A stretch of 64,000 nucleotides of DNA from an uncultured Alphaproteobacteria bacterium (GTDB taxonomy: Bacteria; Pseudomonadota; Alphaproteobacteria; Rs-D84): NCBI GenBank assembly GCA_944392565.1, contig CALXWX010000001.1:335201-399200 (forward strand). Direction: 5' to 3'. The position numbers and the translations under genes were made by a program. This document shows, piece after piece, positions 17,218-25,925 of the stretch (the first letter of the stretch is position 1; each line of letters starts with the position of its first letter). The notes under the pieces are model-generated. The model had not been told where the DNA came from, searched no databases, and saw only the letters and a program-made list of their open reading frames with translations.

Positions 17218-17493
17218 CAAAATACAATCGCCCAACGGGCGATTTTATTTTGTGCATGGGGATGTGGGACGAAAACCCCCGAAGTAAGGGGTTTGAACCG
17301 CAGACGAGAGGCAGACGGCAGTATGCCGGTTCATGCGCAGCATGAACGAGTCAAGGTCGGCGAAGCCAATCCCTCAACATCCACCACAAAATTTCGTTAA
17401 CGAACGCAGTGAGTTTAAGAAATTTTAGTGCCACACGAAGCCTTGTGCGAAGTGTGGCTTTTTTATCGCCCAACGGGCGATTTTATTTTGTGC
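17201..17493 (+). repeat. Duplicated tRNA-Val 3' tail with duplicated terminator (att-like scar)
   Basis: The 23 bases at 17201-17223, which include the tRNA T-stem end, acceptor strand and CCA, recur exactly at 17370-17392. The 29-base terminator block at 17227-17255 recurs at 17465-17493. Between the two tails lies a 146-base stretch with no gene. A further hairpin, GCCACAC (17430-17436) with GTGTGGC (17452-17458), ends in six T. A direct repeat of a tRNA 3' end is what site-specific integrases leave at attL/attR. No integrase gene is seen, so this may be the scar of a lost or tiny element, or a simple local duplication. Confidence 0.7.
17227..17252 (+). terminator. Terminator after tRNA-Val (repeat copy 1)
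   Basis: The hairpin ATCGCCC-AAC-GGGCGAT is followed by TTTTATTTT. The 29 bases at 17227-17255 recur exactly at 17465-17493. Confidence 0.75.
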
Positions 17494-17562
17494 CGTTGAC
17501 CTAAAAGAATTCGTACACTGCACCTATCAAAAATTTTTCTTATAAATTTTCTTGTTTTTATG

Positions 17563-17568
17563 TATAAT
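17563..17568 (+). promoter_or_regulatory. Consensus -10 box directly before the 17578 gene
   Basis: This is a TATAAT ending 9 bases before the ATG at 17578. It overlaps the alternative upstream ATG at 17560, so that ATG cannot be the start of this transcript. No clear -35 or Shine-Dalgarno is seen, which fits a leaderless mRNA. Confidence 0.5.
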
Positions 17569-17577
17569 TTTTACATC

Positions 17578-18381
17578 ATGGATTTAAAACAGATAAATAA
17601 TACATCAATTACTGCGGCGAATATATCAATTGGCGATAAAATTCCGGTTGGTGGAACAATGCCTGGGGCATTTAATTTATCATTGGAAATTGACAAGATT
17701 CCCGATGAATTGGCAGACGCATTTAAAAAAATGCATGAAAATGCTGCGCGAATAAATACACCGGCATATGTAAAGTGGTTGCATGATATCGGAACAAATA
17801 TTCCGCCTGATGTTTTTGCGCATTTGTTCGCATTTTCCCGCGTTTTTAATACAATGTTTCCATCGGTTGCCGCATCACCAGATATGTACATTGCACGCGG
17901 GGCTGAATTTTCAGAATCAAATACGGCGCAACTGTCAAATTTATTTCATAAAAATTTGTTCCAGTGTGCGGAATTTGCAATTGTTGCACAATTATATTTA
18001 CAAACAACTGGTATCGATTCTAAATATGTTGGTGGTGAATTTTTATCATCCCCAACGGTTGAATTTGGTGATTCGCATTCATGGAACGAAATTCACACAG
18101 AAAACGGGGAATATATTTTTGATCCGGCAAATCCGATGTATACAAATATCGGAATTATGCCGAATATATCGCGTATAAAATTAAACAGCAAACAAATGGT
18201 TCAACTGCGCAGCATGCTGATGAAAAAACGGCGTGTGGCATATTTCCCGGTGGAAAATATATTAACGCATCATACGGCATATTATGGATATGGTGATGGC
18301 GTATCTGTTTTCCCAGAATTGGTTATCAGTGCGCCCGATATTAACACTGTGCATGTAAAAAAATCATTAATGCGCGAATAA
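17578..18381 (+). CDS. Transglutaminase-like (papain-fold) protein, orphan
   Basis: This 267-residue protein has the spacing of a transglutaminase-like Cys-His-Asp triad: Cys130 in NLFQCAEFA, His167 in DSHSWNEIHTENG and Asp182 in YIFDPANPMY. No signal peptide or membrane helix is evident, so it is cytoplasmic or exported by another route. Members of this superfamily include peptidases, amidases and secreted effectors, and I cannot choose among them. I start at the ATG at 17578, 9 bases after TATAAT. It lies alone immediately downstream of the tRNA-Val repeat region, which hints at acquired DNA. Confidence 0.68.
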   Translation: MDLKQINNTSITAANISIGDKIPVGGTMPGAFNLSLEIDKIPDELADAFKKMHENAARINTPAYVKWLHDIGTNIPPDVFAHLFAFSRVFNTMFPSVAASPDMYIARGAEFSESNTAQLSNLFHKNLFQCAEFAIVAQLYLQTTGIDSKYVGGEFLSSPTVEFGDSHSWNEIHTENGEYIFDPANPMYTNIGIMPNISRIKLNSKQMVQLRSMLMKKRRVAYFPVENILTHHTAYYGYGDGVSVFPELVISAPDINTVHVKKSLMRE

Positions 18382-18382
18382 T

Positions 18383-18401
18383 ATTTACAATTATTGTAAA
18401 T
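18383..18401. promoter_or_regulatory. Inverted repeat over the -35 of the lipoprotein gene
   Basis: ATTTACAA-TTA-TTGTAAAT is a perfect 8-base inverted repeat lying just after the 17578 gene. It covers the -35 TTGTAA of the next promoter. It has no T run, so an operator is more likely than a terminator. Confidence 0.45.
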
Positions 18402-18421
18402 GAATTTAAAACATGTATAAT
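18394..18421 (+). promoter_or_regulatory. Promoter of the OmpA-type lipoprotein gene
   Basis: TTGTAA (18394-18399) and TATAAT (18416-18421) are spaced by 16 bases. A Shine-Dalgarno AAAGGAAAG follows before the ATG at 18456. Confidence 0.65.
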
Positions 18422-18455
18422 AAATAAACATATATAAATCAAAGGAAAGAAAGAC

Positions 18456-19103
18456 ATGAAAAAATTTATTGTTTTTGCAGCATCTGTGTCGCTGCTGGCG
18501 GCATGCACAACAGTTAATCCATATACAGGTCAATCCCAAACATCCAAGGCCGTATGGGGTACCGCAATTGGTGCGGCAACCGGCGCGGCAACGGGTGCAT
18601 TGGTGTCAAATAACCATGGTGCCGGCGCATTGGTTGGCGGTCTGGCGGGTGCGGCACTGGGCGGTGGTGTTGGATATTATATGGACACCCAAGAAGCAGA
18701 ACTGCGCGCAGAATTGGCGTCAACCGGGGTCAGTGTTATTCGCGATGGCGATAATATCCGTCTGGTTATGCCGGGCAATATCACATTCAAAACAGATTCT
18801 GCGGACATAAACGCCGGATTTTATTCGACATTAAATTCTGTGGCCAAGGTTTTAAATAAATACGATAATTCAACCGTTATGGTTATGGGATTCACCGACA
18901 GCACGGGCAGTGCGCAATATAATCAAACACTGGCACAGAATCGTGCAAACGCGGTTGCCGCATATCTGCAAGGTCAGGGCGTTGCCGCCACGCGTTTTGA
19001 GATTTTATCTATGGGTGCCTCCAACCCAATTGCGGATAATTCAACCGCCGCCGGTCGTCAACAAAATCGCCGCGTGGAAATCAAGATTATCCCAAATAAA
19101 TAA
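18456..19103 (+). CDS. OmpA-family outer-membrane lipoprotein with glycine-zipper domain
   Basis: The 215-residue protein begins with a lipoprotein signal peptide and lipobox LLAAC (acylated Cys near residue 17). A glycine-zipper region (GAATGAATGALVS, GGLAGAALGGGVGYYMD) follows, then a C-terminal OmpA-like peptidoglycan-binding domain (MVMGFTDSTGSAQYNQTLAQ, QNRRVEIKI). This is the YiaD architecture: an outer-membrane lipoprotein that grips peptidoglycan. A similar OmpA-domain lipoprotein without the zipper is at 41021-41695. The gene stands alone with its own promoter and terminator. Confidence 0.9.
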   Translation: MKKFIVFAASVSLLAACTTVNPYTGQSQTSKAVWGTAIGAATGAATGALVSNNHGAGALVGGLAGAALGGGVGYYMDTQEAELRAELASTGVSVIRDGDNIRLVMPGNITFKTDSADINAGFYSTLNSVAKVLNKYDNSTVMVMGFTDSTGSAQYNQTLAQNRANAVAAYLQGQGVAATRFEILSMGASNPIADNSTAAGRQQNRRVEIKIIPNK

Positions 19104-19106
19104 AAC

Positions 19107-19136
19107 AAAACCCGCAATCGCGGGTTTTATTTTTTG
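19107..19136. terminator. Terminator between the lipoprotein gene and rlmN
   Basis: The hairpin AAAACCCGC-AATC-GCGGGTTTT is followed by a T-rich run. It can act in both directions and overlaps the rlmN stop. Confidence 0.85.
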
Positions 19137-20224
19137 TGTTTCAGACGCAATTGTCCACACGCACTGCCGATATCATTACCGCGTTCACGCCGTATGCGGG
19201 TGTGTACGCCGTTTTTAATCAAAATATCCTGGAACCGATGTACCGCATTGCCAGATGGCGATATAAAATCGCGTTCGTCCACCGCATTCCATGGAATCAA
19301 ATTCACCATGCAATTTTTACCACGCAACAGTTCAGATAATTTTTCGGCATATTCGGGCGTACAGTTTAATAATTCTGGTTCGCCATTTTCGCCCCGCACC
19401 GCCAACAGTATATATTCAATCATCAATTGCCGGTTGTGCAGCCCAGAAAATTCAAACGCCGCATCCAGCACTTCATTTATTTTATATTTATTATTTATCG
19501 GCATAATTTGACTGCGCAGCGCATCTGTTGGCGCATGCAACGAAATCGCCAGGTTAATTGGTCGCCCCCACCGGGTCAGTTCGCGAATTCCCGGCACAAT
19601 TCCGCATGTCGATACTGTAATCTTGCGCCATCCGATACCCATGTCTGAATTTGCGCGTTCAATAAATCCGATAACATTTTCTGTGTTTTGTAATGGTTCA
19701 CCTGTTCCCATAACAACGATATGCGATACATCACCGTTATTGGCATCGCCATTTGGTCGGATTGGTTTATCGGAAAATTTATCATTGCGCAATTCCCATT
19801 GCGCAACCAGAATTTGTGAATAGATTTCATTTGCTGTTAAATTGCGTTTTAATCCCAACAGTGTGCTGGCACAGAATTTACACCCCATGGCACACCCCGC
19901 CTGGGAACTGACGCATACGCTGTTTCCATAACTGGTGCGCATCAGAACAGATTCTATTTGTTCGCCGTCCCCCAGTTCCAATAAAAACTTGGTCGTTTGT
20001 CCATCAGATGATTCCAGTTTTTTTACAACGCGTACCGGCAATGTCTGTGCGACCGTATTTAAATCATCACGCAATTTTTCCGGCAGATTTTTCATCACCG
20101 AAAAATCCGGCGCCCCACGATTTAACCATTCACGAATTTGTTTTGCACGAAAACGGGGCAATCCCATGTTTTCAACAAACTGGGTTAATTCAGCATCGTT
20201 CAAGTTAAATAATACGGGCATCAT
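19127..20224 (-). CDS. rlmN: Dual-specificity rRNA/tRNA adenine-C2 methyltransferase RlmN
   Basis: RlmN is a radical-SAM enzyme that methylates A2503 of 23S rRNA and A37 of some tRNAs. The radical-SAM cluster motif CAMGCKFC gives cysteines 111, 115 and 118. The covalent-intermediate cysteine lies in GSACGQL (Cys356). The glycine-rich SAM motif GTGEPL is present. The length, 365 residues, is normal. It starts 4 bases inside the end of the SurA-like gene, so it is translated as the last gene of the lptG-lptD-surA operon. Confidence 0.96.
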   Translation of the reverse strand: MMPVLFNLNDAELTQFVENMGLPRFRAKQIREWLNRGAPDFSVMKNLPEKLRDDLNTVAQTLPVRVVKKLESSDGQTTKFLLELGDGEQIESVLMRTSYGNSVCVSSQAGCAMGCKFCASTLLGLKRNLTANEIYSQILVAQWELRNDKFSDKPIRPNGDANNGDVSHIVVMGTGEPLQNTENVIGFIERANSDMGIGWRKITVSTCGIVPGIRELTRWGRPINLAISLHAPTDALRSQIMPINNKYKINEVLDAAFEFSGLHNRQLMIEYILLAVRGENGEPELLNCTPEYAEKLSELLRGKNCMVNLIPWNAVDERDFISPSGNAVHRFQDILIKNGVHTRIRRERGNDIGSACGQLRLKHKK

Positions 20225-21045
20225 AATTTATACCTGTCATCATTGATAACAACAACTGCCTTGCGCCGCAGTTGTTTCAGTTGTTGATCTGCAATAAACA
20301 TCGCCTGTTTAAACGATGCATTTTGTTCGATAATATCGTCCAGTTTTCCGTATTCATCGGTCTTTTTGGTATCACATACCAACAATACCGAACGATCCAC
20401 CACCGGCGACCATGTTAATTTCGGCAGGTTTGCAACGCGCGCACGAATATCTGATGCCAGTTCATATTGCAGCGCGGTAAATTTTTGTGGCGCCCCACCC
20501 AGGTTACGCGCCATTTGCATTGCGTCATCACAGCTGGCGGGTTTGGTCAATTTTGCCGCCACATCAGCCGGAATATCAATCAGTCGAACAATGGTCATTT
20601 CTATGGGCAGACCCTGTTCACGGGCAATTGTATTTCGTTCGGCGGCAATATCTGCATCTGTTATATCAACCGTGGGCAGTATCGTTCGTGCAACAATAAT
20701 TTGCCATGCGATTTCTGCACGCAGTGCATTTTCTGCCATAACGCGTTCTGTTGCGGATAAATCGCCCAGATTCATTTTTTTCAATTCTTCTTCGACAACC
20801 TGGTCATCTGGCACGGCATTAAAGTTTGATGCGTATGCCAGTTTTACACTGTCATCAATTATGTTTTGTAATGCCTGGCGCCGATTATCAGTTGATGTTT
20901 TTCCCTGTTTGTTCATCAGTGTTACGCGTGCGGTAATATCGGCGTCTGTGATTGGTTTGCCGTTGACCGACGCAACAACACTGGCACCAAATGCAGGTGC
21001 CGCCATAATAAATGAAAATATAACGAACAGTCCAATTTTTTTCAT
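20221..21045 (-). CDS. SurA-like periplasmic chaperone, short form
   Basis: The 274-residue protein has a cleavable signal peptide (ending near AFGAS) and a SurA N-terminal domain: VVASVNGKPITDADITARV, then helices through residue 130. SurA escorts outer-membrane proteins, including LptD, across the periplasm. Escherichia coli SurA has about 430 residues with two parvulin domains. Here only about 110 residues follow the chaperone core, so at most one degenerate parvulin domain remains. It lies directly downstream of lptD, the usual place for surA, which supports the call. Confidence 0.8.
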   Translation of the reverse strand: MKKIGLFVIFSFIMAAPAFGASVVASVNGKPITDADITARVTLMNKQGKTSTDNRRQALQNIIDDSVKLAYASNFNAVPDDQVVEEELKKMNLGDLSATERVMAENALRAEIAWQIIVARTILPTVDITDADIAAERNTIAREQGLPIEMTIVRLIDIPADVAAKLTKPASCDDAMQMARNLGGAPQKFTALQYELASDIRARVANLPKLTWSPVVDRSVLLVCDTKKTDEYGKLDDIIEQNASFKQAMFIADQQLKQLRRKAVVVINDDRYKL

Positions 21046-21066
21046 TTGTATTATTTCCTTCCTTGC

Positions 21067-23079
21067 TTAATATCGTTGACCATTTATACTCATACCAAAT
21101 CTGAATTGATACGATGTTGTTCCAACATAGTCTTCTTTAATTGCATTATCATGACGATATTCCACCGATAAATAATAACATGGATGGGTATAGAATATTC
21201 CACCAGAATGCCGCTGGAATTGACCATATGTCATGTTGTATATTGCATTAAAGCGTACCGACCACCGGTTCGTCAATTGGATACCAATCCCCGCAGTTAA
21301 TTCATTTATATCATCACCCGCCGTATACGCATCAATAAATTGTTGCGACCATATATGCCCAATATCTATATAGTTTCTGGATGTGCCAATTATTGCCGAT
21401 GTTTCAATATGACGCATAGACAGATCTTCTTGTGATAATCTGAAACGCGTTGATAAATCAAGCCACTTCATATTGTTATATTCCAGCCGCCCCACATAAT
21501 CAGATGCACCATTATGGAATCCACTGCGTGGGTCAGTATCGGCACGATCATTAAAATCATATGTTTGACCAATGAACAATTCAAACATATGCCCATCTTG
21601 ATTGAATGCCGCATATCGCACGCCATAGTCGGCATATGTTCCATTTTCCCATAAATCCAATCCAGAAAAACGATTGTCCGAAAACAGTGTTGCATCTGAT
21701 AATAATGCGCCGGCTGAATCATTATTCAATGTAAATTGATCTTCACCCGTATGGCGCATGATTGTTAAGCGCGCTTTTGGTTCAATAACCTGGGTCCATG
21801 TATCTGTGGGTCTGAATAATGGCAACGACCATTCCAGATATCCACTGGGTAAAAATCTGTCGCGTACACCAGAAAAGTCGGCCATATCTATCATTTCAGT
21901 ATGATGAAAATTATAAACATCATAACGCGCAGACAAACTGGCTGTTATTCTGTTTCCGCCCCACAGCGTCCATGGCGACACAATTCGCGCATCGCCAATT
22001 AATCGTTGCGACATGGTGCCATCCCCAGATATTCCCAATATATCGCCATCAAATGTTAAATATGTTTCTTTGAACAATGGGGCTGTTTGATATGTTGCCC
22101 GGATATTTGGTAAAATATTTCCAGATGGCGTTGAATAATTCCCGGTTGTACTGCGCAGTTCTTGGAATATATGTGCATCGGCAACAACATATCCAGATTG
22201 ACCGAATAATTCCAGTTTTGCGCCCGAATCCAAATACGGCTGGTCATCATAGAATCCATACTTTTGCAAGAATGTTTTATCAGATGCGCGTTCCAAGAAA
22301 ATTGTTGCGCGCGCATATTCACCCAATTCAATAATATCATTATTAAATATATACCAGCGATTTTCACCATCGCGGTTATGGGTAAATGCCGCATCTGTTC
22401 TGTATTCTGAATGATCCAGATTTAATCGGTGTTCCAGTTGAAATAATGGATTTTCTTGGGTCAGATACGATGTTGTAAATGTCATATCATGCGTGTCTGA
22501 AAACGCGATATACAGTGGGATGTTTATCTGGGTTCCCATATTATTTGTTGAACCAAAATCAGGCATTAAAAATCCCGTTTTGTGTCGAATGCCTGGATCT
22601 GGCATTTCAAAGAACGGCAACCAAAAAACGGGAATATCGTATGTTCGCAACACCGGGTTATAAAACCGCAACATACGACTGTCCATATCATGAACGATTT
22701 TCTGTGTTGTTATTTTCCATGCATCGCCAAATGCATCACAATTATCACATGCCGTAAATGTTGCATTAAATGCAGTTGTTTCTATACCACTGCGCGTTAT
22801 ATTATCCGATTCAATATAAACATGATCGCCCAACCATAATTTTATATCATCCCCCGACAGATTTTCCCCATTTTTGGATAAATAAGAATCAGTCAGTGTC
22901 ATACGCTGACCTGACGCATTTACAATTTCTGTGTTTCCAGATGTTTTAATTGTTTCTGTTTTTACATCATATTCAATTTTATCCGCGGTTATGGTTTTCG
23001 GTGTTTCCATATCAACAGATGCCGCCCCCGCCGCGACTGGTAAAATACAGAACACTAAAAATGCGCTGGTTTTTTTCAT
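21067..23079 (-). CDS. lptD: LPS-assembly outer-membrane protein LptD
   Basis: LptD is the outer-membrane beta-barrel that inserts LPS in the outer leaflet together with LptE. The 670-residue protein has a signal peptide and an OstA/LptA-like jellyroll domain (ITADKIEYDVKTETIKTSGN, about residues 30-130). A long C-terminal barrel follows, with the family block PVLRTYDIPVFWLPFFEMPDPG and a C-terminal aromatic residue. Cysteines are few (ACDNCD and one near the C-terminus), so disulfide wiring may differ from Escherichia coli. lptG overlaps its start by 4 bases, and a SurA-like chaperone follows. Confidence 0.93.
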   Translation of the reverse strand: MKKTSAFLVFCILPVAAGAASVDMETPKTITADKIEYDVKTETIKTSGNTEIVNASGQRMTLTDSYLSKNGENLSGDDIKLWLGDHVYIESDNITRSGIETTAFNATFTACDNCDAFGDAWKITTQKIVHDMDSRMLRFYNPVLRTYDIPVFWLPFFEMPDPGIRHKTGFLMPDFGSTNNMGTQINIPLYIAFSDTHDMTFTTSYLTQENPLFQLEHRLNLDHSEYRTDAAFTHNRDGENRWYIFNNDIIELGEYARATIFLERASDKTFLQKYGFYDDQPYLDSGAKLELFGQSGYVVADAHIFQELRSTTGNYSTPSGNILPNIRATYQTAPLFKETYLTFDGDILGISGDGTMSQRLIGDARIVSPWTLWGGNRITASLSARYDVYNFHHTEMIDMADFSGVRDRFLPSGYLEWSLPLFRPTDTWTQVIEPKARLTIMRHTGEDQFTLNNDSAGALLSDATLFSDNRFSGLDLWENGTYADYGVRYAAFNQDGHMFELFIGQTYDFNDRADTDPRSGFHNGASDYVGRLEYNNMKWLDLSTRFRLSQEDLSMRHIETSAIIGTSRNYIDIGHIWSQQFIDAYTAGDDINELTAGIGIQLTNRWSVRFNAIYNMTYGQFQRHSGGIFYTHPCYYLSVEYRHDNAIKEDYVGTTSYQFRFGMSINGQRY

Positions 23080-24134
23080 TTTTTAAACAAAGCAAATAAT
23101 ATCCCGGTTAAAGCAATAATAATTCCAAATGCTAATAATATAAAATCAGTCAAACTATCAATCATATTTGACAGCGACATAAACGCCGACATTGCGACCG
23201 CCATTGCCGCGACCGCCACTGCGGGGGCAAAACTGGCACGCCGCCGCAGTAATGATGTCCGCAGCAATATTACTGTACACAGCGCCGCTAATATCAAATT
23301 CATAATTGGACCCAAAAATCTGGTGGACAGTTCTGATAAAACCATTTTATGTTGTTTTTCTGATGGCGCATCCAATACAGATTTAACCAGCATCAATGTC
23401 GGCACCCGCCGAACCCGGAATGAAGATTCATTTTCTTTATCCGCAACATTTAAATCCATGTCGAAACTGTCAAATGTCCCGGTCGTCATTGTATCCCCAC
23501 GGGCTTGCATTGAACCGTTTGTCATAACAATGGACAGCCCCCGCGGTGTTGAAACCAATTTCCCTTTTTCTGCAAATATTGTTATTGGGGCATCTTTATC
23601 GCGCATATCAGACAACATAACCTGGGACAAGTCATGCCCCGACACTTTATCAACATATACGACCAGCCCATCTGTCAATTGTGTAAATGCTGATTCTTGT
23701 AATTTCATATGTGCCAGACCATAACGCAAATTCCATTGTGTACTGTAAAACTTTGATTGCGTTTCTGGAACAATCCACAAATTCAATACCAGATGCACGA
23801 CAGTCAGTATTGTTGCCAATATTAACGCAGGTTTTGCAATTTGCCCCGGCGCCAGACCAGATGCTGCCATAACTGTGATTTCATTGTCTGTTATCAATTT
23901 ATTGTATACAAATATTATCGCAATAAATGTAACAAATGGGATAATGATTGATATGATAAACGGCACCATTAAAACGGTCAATCCCAAGAAACTGGTTAAT
24001 TCAATGCCATAGTTTAATAATAACTTCATCATTGACATGATTTGCAGCATCCATGCCAATCCGGTCAGTACCAGCAACAGCATTATAAAAATCGCGACCA
24101 GTTGACGCGAAAAATACCTGTTCAATATTTTCAT
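23076..24134 (-). CDS. lptG: LPS export permease LptG (YjgP/YjgQ family)
   Basis: LptG and LptF form the inner-membrane part of the LPS transporter with LptB. The 352-residue protein has three N-terminal membrane helices, a periplasmic beta-jellyroll (about residues 130-265) and three C-terminal helices. I start at the ATG at 24134. The longer frame to 24170 runs through the -35 and -10 of a near-perfect promoter, so it cannot be translated from that mRNA. No Shine-Dalgarno is present, so the transcript is probably leaderless. lptF is not next to it. Confidence 0.9.
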   Translation of the reverse strand: MKILNRYFSRQLVAIFIMLLLVLTGLAWMLQIMSMMKLLLNYGIELTSFLGLTVLMVPFIISIIIPFVTFIAIIFVYNKLITDNEITVMAASGLAPGQIAKPALILATILTVVHLVLNLWIVPETQSKFYSTQWNLRYGLAHMKLQESAFTQLTDGLVVYVDKVSGHDLSQVMLSDMRDKDAPITIFAEKGKLVSTPRGLSIVMTNGSMQARGDTMTTGTFDSFDMDLNVADKENESSFRVRRVPTLMLVKSVLDAPSEKQHKMVLSELSTRFLGPIMNLILAALCTVILLRTSLLRRRASFAPAVAVAAMAVAMSAFMSLSNMIDSLTDFILLAFGIIIALTGILFALFKK

Positions 24135-24141
24135 ATTTCGC

Positions 24142-24170
24142 AGTATAAAGCCCAAAACATAAACCGTCAA
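24142..24170 (-). promoter_or_regulatory. Promoter of lptG-lptD-surA-rlmN, leaderless
   Basis: On the minus strand, TTGACG and TATACT are spaced by 17 bases. The -10 ends 7 bases before the lptG ATG, which places the transcription start at the ATG itself. Confidence 0.75.
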
Positions 24171-24220
24171 ATATATTTAGCAAAAAAGCCGTGTATAAAT
24201 ATAAATTTTTCAGATTTTTC

Positions 24221-24248
24221 TTGCATTTATCCGATTCGTGGTTATAAT
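24221..24248 (+). promoter_or_regulatory. Upstream promoter of nusA
   Basis: TTGCAT (24221-24226) and TATAAT (24243-24248) are spaced by 16 bases. A second -10-like TATACT lies at 24318-24323, after the leader hairpin and close to the nusA Shine-Dalgarno. Confidence 0.65.
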
Positions 24249-24276
24249 AAAAATTGTTCTTAAAAGTTTTTTTAAG

Positions 24277-24302
24277 GGCGGGGTTGCAAAACCCCGCCTT
24301 TT
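24277..24302 (+). terminator. Leader hairpin/attenuator before nusA
   Basis: The perfect stem GGCGGGGTT-GCAA-AACCCCGCC, with a GNRA tetraloop, is followed by TTTT. The gene upstream runs the other way, so this hairpin can only act on transcripts from the nusA promoter. It looks like an attenuator or the 3' end of a short leader RNA. Confidence 0.7.
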
Positions 24303-24345
24303 CAGTAAAAGACAGCGTATACTATAAATCGAAGGAGAAATTATA

Positions 24346-25884
24346 ATGTCTTTTGTATCAATGCCCCGTCAAGATTTGCTGCTGGCAATAGATTCATTGG
24401 CACAGGAAAAACAAATTGATCGTGAAATTGTTATTGAATCATTAGAGGCAGCAATCGCAAAAATCGCAAAACATAAATATGGCGAAGAATTTAATATCAC
24501 CGCTGAAATAGATCGTAAAAATGGTTCTATTCATGTCAAGCGTTTGTTCGAGGTAATTGATTCCCCTGCATCCAAGGGCGATGAATATGATGCAAATACA
24601 ATGCTGACAGTGGACCAGGCAAAAAAATATGCTAAAAATCCCCAGGTCGGTGATATTGTCGAAGATTCATTACCAGAACCGGAATTTGGGCGCATGGCAT
24701 TTCAAACCGCAAAACAGATGATGACCGCGCGTGTCCGTGATGCTGAAAAAGGGCGCCAATACGAAGAATTCAAAGATAATATCGGCGATATCGTCAGCGG
24801 CGTGGTAAAGCGTATTGAATTCGGTAATGTTTTTGTCGATATTAATGGCAAAGCAGAAGGTTATATCAAAGGCACTGAATTAATTCCTGGTGAACGGTTG
24901 GCGGTTGGTGATCGTGTACGCGCACTGATTATGGATGTTACGCGTTCCAATTCTGGACCACAGATTTTCTTGACCCGAACACATCCAATGTTTATGGAAA
25001 AATTATTTGTCCAAGAAGTTCCAGAAATATATGAAGGTATTATAAAAATTAAATCTGTGGCACGCGCCCCCGGCAGTCATGCGAAAATTGCCGTCGAAAC
25101 CCAGGATCCATCAATTGATGCAGTTGGCATGACGGTTGGTATCAAGGGAACGCGTATCCAGCCGGTTATTAATGAATGCCACGGCGAAAAAATTGATGTA
25201 ATTTTATATTCTGACGATCCGGCGGTATTTATCGTTAATGCAATGCAACCCGCAAAAGTTGCAAAAATCATTGTTGATGAAGATACGCGTCGCGCCGCGA
25301 TTGTTGTTAACGAAGACCAGCAATCATTGGCAATTGGTCGTCGTGGTCAAAATGTGCGCTTGGCATCACAATTAACAGGATGGAATATTGATGTAATGAA
25401 TGAATCCGAAGAACAGGAACGGCGCGCCAAAGAAGTCAAAGAAAAAACAGAATTATTCATCCGTGGTTTGGATGTTGACGAAATGTTGGCACACTTGTTA
25501 ATTACCGAAGGTTTCCGCACAATCGAAGAAATCGCATTTGTTGACATCAGTGAACTGGAAAGTATCGAAGGTTTCAATGCAGAACTGGCAACAGAATTGC
25601 AAAATCGCGCCCGCAAATATTTGGAACAGCAAGAACAAGAATACAAAGATGCGGGACACAAACTGGGCATGTCGGATGATTTATTAAACTTTGATTTTAT
25701 CAAACGCCCGATTATAATGCAGTTGGGTAATGCTGGCATAAAATCATTAAATGATTTGGCAGATTTATCAACGGATGAATTAATTGAAATCTTGGGCGAA
25801 GATACGATGAGTCCGCGTCTGGCAGGTCGTGTTATTATGAAGGCGCGTGAACTGGCATACGGCATAACCCAGGGTGAAGATTAA
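24346..25884 (+). CDS. nusA: Transcription termination/antitermination factor NusA
   Basis: NusA binds RNA polymerase and controls pausing, termination and rRNA antitermination. The 512-residue protein has the N-terminal polymerase-binding domain, an S1 domain (GDIVSGVVKRIEFGNVFVD), two KH domains (ending in the GRRGQNVRLASQLTGW motif) and C-terminal helix-hairpin-helix repeats. Shine-Dalgarno AAGGAGAAA precedes the ATG. infB follows after 41 bases. rimP, which normally precedes nusA, and the ylxR-like gene usually found between nusA and infB are both absent here. Confidence 0.96.
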   Translation: MSFVSMPRQDLLLAIDSLAQEKQIDREIVIESLEAAIAKIAKHKYGEEFNITAEIDRKNGSIHVKRLFEVIDSPASKGDEYDANTMLTVDQAKKYAKNPQVGDIVEDSLPEPEFGRMAFQTAKQMMTARVRDAEKGRQYEEFKDNIGDIVSGVVKRIEFGNVFVDINGKAEGYIKGTELIPGERLAVGDRVRALIMDVTRSNSGPQIFLTRTHPMFMEKLFVQEVPEIYEGIIKIKSVARAPGSHAKIAVETQDPSIDAVGMTVGIKGTRIQPVINECHGEKIDVILYSDDPAVFIVNAMQPAKVAKIIVDEDTRRAAIVVNEDQQSLAIGRRGQNVRLASQLTGWNIDVMNESEEQERRAKEVKEKTELFIRGLDVDEMLAHLLITEGFRTIEEIAFVDISELESIEGFNAELATELQNRARKYLEQQEQEYKDAGHKLGMSDDLLNFDFIKRPIIMQLGNAGIKSLNDLADLSTDELIEILGEDTMSPRLAGRVIMKARELAYGITQGED

Positions 25885-25925
25885 TATAAATAAAAAATAG
25901 TAAAGGTTGAATTTAGGGTTAAAAT

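Noticed and set aside
17370..17392. A second tRNA-Val gene
   Set aside because: Only the 3' tail is present; no D arm or anticodon arm precedes it.
24135..24170. An N-terminal extension of LptG from the ATG at 24170
   Set aside because: It runs through the -35 and -10 of the gene's own promoter.
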